A stretch of DNA of 64,000 nucleotides, from assembly GCA_041394185.1 (NCBI GenBank), contig JAWKIQ010000002.1, positions 992,001 through 1,056,000 of the forward strand, given 5' to 3'. The notes beneath the pieces are model-generated. The model saw only the letters and a program-made list of their open reading frames with translations. It had not been told where the DNA came from and ran no database searches. This stretch comes from Acidimicrobiales bacterium. Its GTDB lineage: Bacteria; Actinomycetota; Acidimicrobiia; Acidimicrobiales; Poriferisodalaceae. Numbering within the stretch: position 1 is the stretch's first letter; each line of letters begins with the position of its first letter. Of the stretch, positions 57,542 through 64,000 are shown piece after piece. The position numbers were made by a program, and so were the translations under genes.

Positions 57542-57660
57542 GCCGCCTACAGCCGCCAGAACTCCGAGGAACAGATACGACGTGCCGGCCACGACGTCCT
57601 TGCGCCGTTCGGCGCGTTCGGCGCGGCCGGCGACCGGCCCGTTGACCGCGTCGGCGCTAC
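57542..57660 (-). pseudogene. lysE-like exporter, 3'-terminal relic
   Basis: On the minus strand the sequence encodes 'AERRKDVVAGTSYLFLGVL', against 'AERRKDVLAGTSYLFLGVL' in the intact LysE protein encoded at 59059-59700. DNA identity is 73 of 75 bases for 57542-57616 against 59080-59154. Only the C-terminal end is present. Confidence 0.8.
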
Positions 57661-57669
57661 CGTCCTGCC

Positions 57670-58392
57670 ATGAAACACGCACGGTGGACAGTGCTCGCAG
57701 CGATCAGCATGGTCTGTGTCGCGTGCACCTCAGATCAAACTGACCAGGCAACCGTCACAACCACCCAACCAGATGCTTCCGAGACCCGACTCGCTTCGGG
57801 CGCCACCATCTCAAACGGCCAGCCAATCCAGATCGAAATCGGCACCCTCTGTCGCGACCGCAACGGCGGCGGAGTCCGAGCCCGAGTGTCGCTACGAGAG
57901 CCTGCCGACGGCATGTACTTTGCCATTTCCCACTCCTACCCCAACGACATGGCCGGACGCACGATCCGTCTGTGGATACCCGACTCAGCACCTGCGGGCA
58001 ACTACAAGCTCGACGTCAACTGCGGGCACAGCGACGTCCTCGAATCAATGCTCTCCACCACCCTCACCAAGACAGACCTGCCAGTCCCGACCCCTCCAGG
58101 CCCTGACATGGTCGCCGTTGAAGGACGAACCCTTACCGCGGTCGGAACCGGCGAGCTGTTCGATGGATCCTCCTATGTGATCCAAGCCTGGCTCGAACTA
58201 GCTGACGACGAAGGCAATGTGAGCGCCCGCGCGACGCTCGGTCCGCGATCGGATCCCCGACTGGAACTTCGAATCGAAGTCCCTGACTACATCGACGGCG
58301 GCTCATACCAAGCCGGACTCGCCACTGTCCCTATTGTCAGTGAATTCCAAACGTTTCCGGTCGAGCTCGCCACGCCGACCACCACGGAGTGA
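57670..58392 (+). CDS. Lipoprotein of unknown function (240 aa)
   Basis: The signal 'WTVLAAISMVCVAC' ends in a V-A-C lipobox (Cys19). A Thr/Gln-rich linker follows. The mature part has two beta-rich halves ('GGGVRARVSLREPADGMYFAI' and 'SYVIQAWLELADDEGNVSARATLG') each ending in strands, compatible with two Ig/carbohydrate-binding-like sandwiches. There are two extra Cys ('GTLCRDRN' and 'VNCGHSDV'). No family is recognised. It lies between lysE repeats, so it was probably inserted there. Confidence 0.72.
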   Translation: MKHARWTVLAAISMVCVACTSDQTDQATVTTTQPDASETRLASGATISNGQPIQIEIGTLCRDRNGGGVRARVSLREPADGMYFAISHSYPNDMAGRTIRLWIPDSAPAGNYKLDVNCGHSDVLESMLSTTLTKTDLPVPTPPGPDMVAVEGRTLTAVGTGELFDGSSYVIQAWLELADDEGNVSARATLGPRSDPRLELRIEVPDYIDGGSYQAGLATVPIVSEFQTFPVELATPTTTE

Positions 58393-58437
58393 TGCCCAGA
58401 GCTGCCGAAGCCCCATCGTCCGGTCGGACCAGCTCAG

Positions 58438-58469
58438 GTTCGAAGGCCATCGCATCACTTCCGCCATGT
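58438..58469 (+). repeat. Short repeat GTTCGAA...TTCCGCCA, second copy
   Basis: Partner of 57385-57416. It is followed by a small hairpin GATGTC-TCCG-GACATC (58470-58485). The rest of 58393-58606 shows no gene. Confidence 0.5.
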
Positions 58470-58606
58470 GATGTCTCCGGGACATCGGAACCCTCCGGAC
58501 GATGTCGTGATCAGTGCTCGGGACATCATCAGCGGCCCTCCCGAGCGGGTCGTTCTAGTAGCACATGAGCTTTCCGATCGCTGAGGCGCTGCGGCCTGCC
58601 GAGACG

Positions 58607-59059
58607 TCAGGCGATGGGGCGTTCGAACCAGGTGTCTTCGCCGAATGGGCTGTCGGCGGTGTGGGTGATGTGGAACCCGCAGGACAGGTAGAACGCCACC
58701 ACGTCGGTCCACGCTGAAGTCGTCTCCAGGATCACCCTTGCGACGCCCCAGCCGTTGGATGTCGCGACCAGTTCTTCGACGAGCGCTCGACCCAGTCCGG
58801 TGCGCCGGGCGTGGGTGGCCACCGACATTCGCACGATCTCGGCCGCCGTGTCGTCGCGGGGGATCACAGTACCCGTCGCAATGATGCGCCCGTCGTCTGA
58901 CCTAGCGACGACAGTGCGCCCGTTCGAGTACGACGCCAGCATGTCGTCGAGGTCTGGATTCAGTGCTGGGTCGACCTCGCCCCAATGGTCGGCCAGGCCG
59001 GCCAAGATGAGCTCCCGAACCTCTTCGACGTCGTCTCGGGTGAGGTCTTCGAAGCGCAT
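58607..59059 (-). CDS. GNAT N-acetyltransferase
   Basis: ATG 59059 (the stop of the upstream lysE overlaps by one base) gives 150 aa. The acetyl-CoA binding motif is 'VRMSVATHARRTGLGRALVEELVATS' (R-R-x-G-x-G/A) and the C-terminal part is 'RVILETTSAWTDVVAFYLSCGFHITH'. The acceptor is unknown. It is co-transcribed with LysE, so it may modify or detoxify the exported amine. Confidence 0.9.
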   Translation of the reverse strand: MRFEDLTRDDVEEVRELILAGLADHWGEVDPALNPDLDDMLASYSNGRTVVARSDDGRIIATGTVIPRDDTAAEIVRMSVATHARRTGLGRALVEELVATSNGWGVARVILETTSAWTDVVAFYLSCGFHITHTADSPFGEDTWFERPIA

Positions 59060-59700
59060 CACGAAGTGGCGGTGCGTGCGCCGCCTACAGCCGCCAGAAC
59101 TCCGAGGAACAGGTACGACGTGCCGGCCAGGACGTCCTTGCGCCGTTCGGCGCGAGGAGACGTCGAGATACGCCCGCTGATCCAACCCGCCGCCAGCGCG
59201 TAGGCCCCGTCGGTGATGACGCCGAGCACGATGAAGGTCGCACCGAGCATCAGCAGCTGCACCGTTGTGTGGCCGGCTTCGACATCGACGAACTGGGGAA
59301 CGAAAGCCAGGAAGAAGATGGCCGTCTTGGGGTTCAGCACGTTGACCACGACGGCGTCGGTGAACACCCTGCGCATGTTCCACGGTGTTGCGACGGTGAC
59401 GTGTTCTGAGCCAGGGCGCTTGCGAAGCGACTTGATGCCGAGCCAGATCAGATAGGCGCCGCCGGCGAGTTCGATGGCTGCGAAGGCCTTGGCCGAAGCC
59501 ACGATCAGCGCCGACAACCCCACGGCGGCCGCAGTGATATGCACCAGGGTGCCGACGTGTATGCCTGCGACCGACACCAACGCCGCCTTGCGGCCCTGGG
59601 TGGCGCCGCGGGCGACGACGTACAGCACTGCAGGACCGGGCAGCAGCAACAACAGCAGGGCTGCACCCGAGAACAGAAACAGGGTTTGTGGCGTCGGCAC
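59059..59700 (-). CDS. LysE/RhtB-family amino-acid exporter
   Basis: The 213-aa protein has six hydrophobic segments and the LysE-family N-terminal motif 'LLLLPGPAVLYVVARGATQGRKAAL'. 'GGAYLIWLGIKSLRKRPG' and 'VNVLNPKTAIFFLAFVPQFVD' are also conserved. It exports an amino acid or related metabolite by proton antiport. A 75-bp copy of its 3' end lies at 57542-57616. Confidence 0.94.
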   Translation of the reverse strand: MPTPQTLFLFSGAALLLLLLPGPAVLYVVARGATQGRKAALVSVAGIHVGTLVHITAAAVGLSALIVASAKAFAAIELAGGAYLIWLGIKSLRKRPGSEHVTVATPWNMRRVFTDAVVVNVLNPKTAIFFLAFVPQFVDVEAGHTTVQLLMLGATFIVLGVITDGAYALAAGWISGRISTSPRAERRKDVLAGTSYLFLGVLAAVGGARTATS

Positions 59701-59709
59701 CGCCGAACC

Positions 59710-61797
59710 CTAGACCCCCGTCAGCTCCAGATCTGGCAGCTTTTCGTCGAGCTCGCGACGCCAGGCGTCGAAGCGCTTGCGGCGGCGACGCTTGAGCACG
59801 CTGCGAACGATGAAGATGATGACCAGCAGCAGGATTGCGCCAGCGATCGCGGCCGCGACCTTGACCCGGAAGGCCCCGACCTCGTCGGCGTCGTCCAGCA
59901 GGGAGCGCAGCTGAGCGGCCTCGGCGTCGACCAGGTCGAGGTCGCCTGCCTCGTACGCGTCGCGCACCTCCAGCAACTCGGCGTCGGGGTCTTGTCCCCA
60001 CAGGCCGATCTGCTCGACCAGCGAAGGCTCGATGGCGTGCCGTTCGGTGATCGACTCGACCACCCCAATCGCCTCGAGCCACTGGGCCAGCTTCTTCTCC
60101 GATGCCGAATAGTTGTGGAATGCCCGCTCGTACAGGCCCTCGGCGACCGCAGGGTCTTCGAACCCAGCAGCGATCGACCGGTCGGCCAGCTCGTCGCGGC
60201 TGGCAAGGACCGCCAGTCCTTCCTCGACCAGTCGCTCGACGTCGTCGAACTCCCAGGTCTCGAGCCGGTTGCGCAGGCCGTTGGGAACGAACCAGTCGCC
60301 GCCGGCCTCGGCCAGCCGTTCGACCTCGTCCTGGGCTTCGTTGCGCTGGGCGAGTAGGTCTTCCTCGGCCTTCAGCAATACCCAGTCGGAAAGGACGGTC
60401 TGGAAGCCCTCTGCGCCCGCGATGTTCTCGGCCACGTCGAGCAGTCGCTTCCAGTCGACGTCGACCAGCGAGCGTCCGTCGCCGTCTTCGTCGGGATAGG
60501 CCGCCGTGCCCTCGAACAGTGCCACCGCGATGTCGTCCATGGCTTCGGCGCCGACGTCTTCGCTCAGCTGAAACATGACCCATGCCGAGACCGTGTATCC
60601 CCACTCCTCGGCGTCCTCGCCGCGGGTCAGAGTCGACCAGGTGTTCAGATAGCGGTTCTTGTAGCCATCCTTGGGCCTGTCCGGTTCCGGGGCATCCTCG
60701 TCGAGCTCGAGGGCAGCCAGCCTGGCGAACTCGTCGGCCATCGCTTCGGTTATCCAGCGATCCTCGGTGAGCTTGTCGTTGAACCAAGCGTGCGACAGCT
60801 CGTGCAAGAAGATGGGCGTGTCGAGGCTCTCGTCGATGATGATCTGCCCCTCTTCGGAGTCGTACCAGCCGGCATAGCCGTGAAAGTTCGGCTCGGAAGA
60901 TTGCAGGATCTCGAACTGTTCGTCCTCGGGCCAGGGCAGCCCTACCAGCTTCTCGAGAACCGGTATGCCCTCGGTGACGTTGCGCTCTGCAAACTGCTGC
61001 CACTCGTCGTCGCCTGGCCACGACCGGATGGTGACCTGCGAGTCGGCCACGTCGAGTGGGGTCGCGACGAGGGCTTCGTTGTTGCGGGCGATGACGGTCA
61101 CGAAGAAGTCGTCTGGGTCTTCGATGTCCTCTGCGACATATCGACGGCCGCCGTCCTCGGTGGTGTTCATCGGCATGTAGTTGCCGACAGTCTCGATCTC
61201 GTACCCGGCCGGCAGTTCGATGGTGACGTCGAGTCGTCCAGGGTCGGCCAGCCCCCAGGCTCCGAAGAGGGCGTAGGCCGGATTCAGCCGATCGATGAAC
61301 TCGGCGCGGGGTTCGGAGCCCTCGATTCGGTAGGTGGCGACGATCTTCGTGGTCCGGCCATAGTTCAGGTTGCGGCGGAACCTGACGCTGGCATAGGTGA
61401 ACTCGCCTCCGTCGTCGAACTCGTCGCCGTCTTCGGGTTCGAACTCTTCGGTGATTACCTCGAAGCTGAGGTCGTTGGTGCCGTCGGTGACGGCCACGTC
61501 GACGGCGTTGTCGGGCAGCGGAACGGCAAAGCCATCGAAGTAGTACGAGTAAATCGTGTTGCCCGAACGGCTGTTGGGTTTGACGTTCTTCAGGTCGAAC
61601 GTGGCCTCGACCGTGAGGTTCGCCTCGGTGTCGAGGCGGTACACGTAGCTGGCGTCTACCTGCAATCCGTTGGCGGCCGCAACGTCTTGGGTAGACGACC
61701 TCACTGTGGCCGCGAAGACCGAGAACACCGCAGCAAGCAGTGCTACACGAATCGAGATCTTGGCCACAGAGCCTTGTGCGAGTCCCACCGAATTCAC
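59710..61797 (-). CDS. Membrane-anchored gluzincin (M1-like) metallopeptidase
   Basis: 695 aa with an N-terminal signal/anchor (about 15-32), an extracytoplasmic beta-rich region and the zinc site 'PIFLHELSHAWFNDKLTEDRWITEAMADEFA'. This is H-E-L-S-H with the third ligand Glu in 'ITEAMA', as in M1-like enzymes. A helical region follows, then a C-terminal membrane helix 'AAIAGAILLLVIIFIVRSVL' and a basic cytoplasmic tail. It probably cleaves peptides outside the membrane. It lies 9 bp upstream of lysE on the same strand. Confidence 0.88.
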   Translation of the reverse strand: MNSVGLAQGSVAKISIRVALLAAVFSVFAATVRSSTQDVAAANGLQVDASYVYRLDTEANLTVEATFDLKNVKPNSRSGNTIYSYYFDGFAVPLPDNAVDVAVTDGTNDLSFEVITEEFEPEDGDEFDDGGEFTYASVRFRRNLNYGRTTKIVATYRIEGSEPRAEFIDRLNPAYALFGAWGLADPGRLDVTIELPAGYEIETVGNYMPMNTTEDGGRRYVAEDIEDPDDFFVTVIARNNEALVATPLDVADSQVTIRSWPGDDEWQQFAERNVTEGIPVLEKLVGLPWPEDEQFEILQSSEPNFHGYAGWYDSEEGQIIIDESLDTPIFLHELSHAWFNDKLTEDRWITEAMADEFARLAALELDEDAPEPDRPKDGYKNRYLNTWSTLTRGEDAEEWGYTVSAWVMFQLSEDVGAEAMDDIAVALFEGTAAYPDEDGDGRSLVDVDWKRLLDVAENIAGAEGFQTVLSDWVLLKAEEDLLAQRNEAQDEVERLAEAGGDWFVPNGLRNRLETWEFDDVERLVEEGLAVLASRDELADRSIAAGFEDPAVAEGLYERAFHNYSASEKKLAQWLEAIGVVESITERHAIEPSLVEQIGLWGQDPDAELLEVRDAYEAGDLDLVDAEAAQLRSLLDDADEVGAFRVKVAAAIAGAILLLVIIFIVRSVLKRRRRKRFDAWRRELDEKLPDLELTGV

Positions 61798-61887
61798 TCC
61801 GATCGCATTGTGTCGGGAGGAGATTCACCCTTACCCGGCGCGATGTGTTGCTTCATAGTTCCGTCGGCAGTGCCGATCAGATTCTTA

Positions 61888-62781
61888 ATGCGCCAGAACC
61901 GGCCCCGAGATGCCCAGGCTCGACGATTCGACGAGGCTTGTGGCCAACTGCTTCGGCAGTTGCGCGTCGCCACCGACGTGCAGACGGTAGCCGCGGTCAG
62001 GCTGGTCGACGAGGGAGCCGAGGTCGAGTTCGTAGAAGACTTCGGCTTTCGGCTGCGGCCCGGCGAGGTCATAGAAGAGCCGTCTCGCTGGCTCTTGTCC
62101 GACATTCGCAACAGCCCAGAGCGTCTGACAACCCTGTCTGGAAGGTCGCTCGCGGTTTCGTGTGCGGTTGTGGTCGCGTTGCCAATGGTCGAGGGTCAAC
62201 AGAGGGCTTTGGTGGTTCTGGACCCGGTGCCGCGTCGCGATCTGCCCATGATCCAGGAACTGGCGACGGGCCACGCGGACATGCTGGCCACGACTCTGGC
62301 ATTCGAAGCCCAGATGCGCGAGGTCGAGCGCCTGGCGCTGACCGATGACCTGACGGGCCTGGGCAACCGGCGCTACTGGTCCGAGATGTTGGGCCGTGAA
62401 GAGTCGCGGTGTGCCAGGCACGGTCTGGAGGCCGCGGTCGCCGTTGTCGACATCAACGACCTGAAGGACATCAACGACGCTCACGGCCATCACGCCGGCG
62501 ACGAGTATCTGGTGCGCGCTGCGGCCGTGCTGCGTTCGTCGCTTCGCAAGTCGGACTTCGTCGCGCGGCTGGGCGGTGATGAGTTCGGCGTGCTGATGAC
62601 CCACACCGAGGGCATTTCGGCCCAGAGGGTCACCGAGATTCTCGGCAAGCGCTTGGAACACGCCGAAGTTGATGCGGCAGTGGGTGTCGCGATCAGATCC
62701 GAGCACTCGACCCTGGACGATGCCTGGCGAGCGGCCGACGAGACCATGTACGAGGCCAAGCGAGCAGGTCAGGAGCCCTGA
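61888..62781 (+). CDS. GGDEF-domain diguanylate cyclase
   Basis: ATG 61888 gives 297 aa; an in-frame ATG at 61843 adds 15 residues. The N-terminal ~120 residues look GAF-like ('VQTVAAVRLVDEGAEVEFVEDFGF', 'VVVALPMVEGQQRALVVLD'). Then come 'LTDDLTGLGNRRYW', 'VVDINDLKDINDAHGHHAGD' and the active site 'ARLGGDEFGVLM'. R-K-S-D five residues before GGDEF matches the inhibitory I-site. It makes c-di-GMP from two GTP; no EAL domain. Divergent from the peptidase gene. Confidence 0.94.
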   Translation: MRQNRPRDAQARRFDEACGQLLRQLRVATDVQTVAAVRLVDEGAEVEFVEDFGFRLRPGEVIEEPSRWLLSDIRNSPERLTTLSGRSLAVSCAVVVALPMVEGQQRALVVLDPVPRRDLPMIQELATGHADMLATTLAFEAQMREVERLALTDDLTGLGNRRYWSEMLGREESRCARHGLEAAVAVVDINDLKDINDAHGHHAGDEYLVRAAAVLRSSLRKSDFVARLGGDEFGVLMTHTEGISAQRVTEILGKRLEHAEVDAAVGVAIRSEHSTLDDAWRAADETMYEAKRAGQEP

Positions 62782-62820
62782 GGGTGAGGGGCGCAGCTAT
62801 CAGTCCCTAGCCTTCGTGGC

Positions 62821-64000
62821 ATGCGAATGGGACCACACCACGCGATGGGTCACGACCCGGCCGGCGTCCAGGGACACCGCTTCAATCGGTCGCTGGCCAG
62901 TCGATCATGGGTGTTTGCTCGCCCGTACCGGGCCAAGATCATCGGCTTCGTAATCGTGATAGTCGCGGCAGCCCTGCTTCAGCTGGTGCCGCCCATCCTG
63001 TTCGGCCGAATCATCGACGAGGGCGTTGGCAACCGTGATCGGGGCCTGGTGACGACCCTTTCGATCATCGTGGTCGTGGCAGCGATCGCCGACGCGGCGC
63101 TGAGCCTGGTCGAGCGGTGGCTGTCGGCACGGGTGGGCGAGGGCCTGATCCACGACCTGCGGGTCGCCCTGTTCGATCACGTCCAGCGAATGCCGATCAG
63201 CTTCTTTACCCACACCCAGACCGGCTCGCTGGTATCGCGGCTAAACAACGACGTCGTAGGCGCTCAGCGGGCTGTCACAGGCACCCTGGGACAGGTCGTG
63301 TCGAACGTGGTCACGGTGACTTCGACGGTCATAACGATGGCGCTCATCGAGTGGCGCCTGACCCTGTTGTCGTTGGTGCTGCTGCCGCTGTTCATCGCCC
63401 CCGCCAAGCGGGTGGGCCGCGTTCAACAGCGCTTGACCCGGGCACAGATGGACGAGAACGCGGCCATGAACACGATCATGACCGAACGGTTCGGCGTGTC
63501 CGGCGCCCAGCTCGTGAAGCTGTTCGGCGACCCCGATGCCGAGGTTCAGGGGTTCTCCACCCGTGCGGCCAAGGTTCGCGACCTGGGCGTCACATCGGCC
63601 ATGTACGGCCGTACTTTCATTCTGGCGCTGGGGCTTGTCAGCTCGATTGCGACGGCGCTGGTTTACGGGATTGGCGGGCAGCTGGTGATTTCGGGTTCGC
63701 TCGAGCCGGGCACCCTGGTCACCTTCGCCCTCTTGGTCGGTCGCATCTATCGCCCACTGACCGCCCTCACCAGCGCTCGGGTCGACATCATGACGGCGTT
63801 TGTTTCGTTCGAGCGGGTGTTCGAGGTGCTCGATATGCCCCGGCTCATCGATGATCGCCCCGGAGCCATCGACCTGGTGAGCCCAAAGGGCGCAGTTTCG
63901 TTCTCGGCGGTTGGTTTCGCCTACGAGTCGGCCGGATCGGCCCCCAACTCGCTGATGCAGGCGGCGAGACCCGGCGCCGCTGGTGCCCAGGTGCTTCACG
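62821..64000 (+). CDS. ABC exporter, fused permease-ATPase (partial, 3' end outside window)
   Basis: The frame is open from ATG 62821 (ATG 62827 alternative) to the right edge, 393 codons. The transmembrane domain shows 'IIGFVIVIVAAALLQLVPPILFGRIIDEGVG', 'TQTGSLVSRLNNDV' (coupling region), 'LLSLVLLPLFIAPAKRVGRVQQRLTRAQM' and 'GTLVTFALLVGRIYRPLTAL'. The nucleotide-binding domain is just beginning ('VSFSAVGFAYES') and Walker motifs lie beyond the window. MsbA/MdlB-type half-transporter exporting lipid, drug or peptide. Confidence 0.92.
   Translation, partial: MRMGPHHAMGHDPAGVQGHRFNRSLASRSWVFARPYRAKIIGFVIVIVAAALLQLVPPILFGRIIDEGVGNRDRGLVTTLSIIVVVAAIADAALSLVERWLSARVGEGLIHDLRVALFDHVQRMPISFFTHTQTGSLVSRLNNDVVGAQRAVTGTLGQVVSNVVTVTSTVITMALIEWRLTLLSLVLLPLFIAPAKRVGRVQQRLTRAQMDENAAMNTIMTERFGVSGAQLVKLFGDPDAEVQGFSTRAAKVRDLGVTSAMYGRTFILALGLVSSIATALVYGIGGQLVISGSLEPGTLVTFALLVGRIYRPLTALTSARVDIMTAFVSFERVFEVLDMPRLIDDRPGAIDLVSPKGAVSFSAVGFAYESAGSAPNSLMQAARPGAAGAQVLH

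Larger units (their letters stand above)
57323..57669. other. Non-coding scar region between two lipoprotein genes
   Basis: No gene. It contains, in order: a repeat shared with 58438-58469 (57385-57416), the right copy of the tRNA-flank repeat with its terminator (57407-57530), and a 75-bp piece of the lysE 3' end (57542-57616). Composite of past insertions and recombination. Confidence 0.7.

Noticed and set aside
58470..58485. Hairpin GATGTC-TCCG-GACATC as a terminator
   Set aside because: Only a 6-bp stem and no T tract follows on either strand; left as a minor structure.

Overview
The window comes from a high-GC actinobacterium. The fhaA-fhaB-pstP-rodA-pbpA-pknB block followed by crgA is a signature of that phylum. 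The secreted proteins with GYW-x-x-x-SDGGVF-type repeats and delta-60 repeats, the many acyl-CoA dehydrogenase/SDR/hydantoinase genes and the general gene content suggest an Acidimicrobiia-like lineage; that finer placement is inference. Coding density is high, genes sit on both strands, and 1-4 base overlaps (ATGA, GTGA, TGATG) are frequent.

Layout. 1-9.7 kb: a secreted delta-60 repeat protein (cut by the left edge), then catabolic or housekeeping enzymes (acyl-CoA dehydrogenase, serine hydrolase, SDR, an alpha/beta hydrolase lacking its serine nucleophile, CMD-family protein), a small lipoprotein and a GYW-repeat secreted protein. 9.7-17.9 kb: a second acyl-CoA dehydrogenase, two FAD oxidoreductases (DAO type and geranylgeranyl-reductase type), a coiled-coil/VanY-type peptidase, an MFS pump, a phosphotransferase and tRNA-Leu(CAG). 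18.1-26.1 kb: the cell-wall and division signalling cluster. 26.2-37.8 kb: small proteins, panC with a DUF2520 partner, an ECF sigma/anti-sigma pair between two MscS-like membrane genes, a persulfide-dioxygenase-like/rhodanese pair, a ClC-CBS channel, a nitroreductase and a large TyrA-PheA-like fusion.

37.9-43.1 kb is a compact island in the 3' half of tRNA-Ser(UGA). It is bounded by an 80-bp direct repeat and carries an excisionase-like gene, a DUF3800-like protein divergent from a class II Fic protein, and small hypotheticals, but no recognisable integrase. 43.1-53.4 kb holds a DUF222/HNH endonuclease behind a 24-bp perfect palindrome, a GNAT, an orphan SecD-P1-like lipoprotein, a VOC gene bracketed by a 143-bp duplication, a cyclase/aminotransferase pair, the hydantoinase A/B pair and a uridine phosphorylase. 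53.4-59.1 kb is a second accessory zone, behind tRNA-Ser(GCU). It has a terminator-containing repeat beginning at the tRNA CCA end, an IS3-family element, a secreted trypsin-like/DUF4214 protein coupled to a lipoprotein, a second lipoprotein and a lysE relic. 59.1-64 kb: LysE exporter, membrane metallopeptidase, GGDEF cyclase and an ABC exporter cut by the right edge.

Functionally, the central block couples Ser/Thr phosphorylation (PknB sensing muropeptides through PASTA domains, reversed by PstP and read by FHA proteins) to septal or lateral wall synthesis (RodA/PbpA) and CrgA. The most unusual parts are the two tRNA-Ser islands, the repeat-bracketed insertions and several enzymes with replaced catalytic residues.
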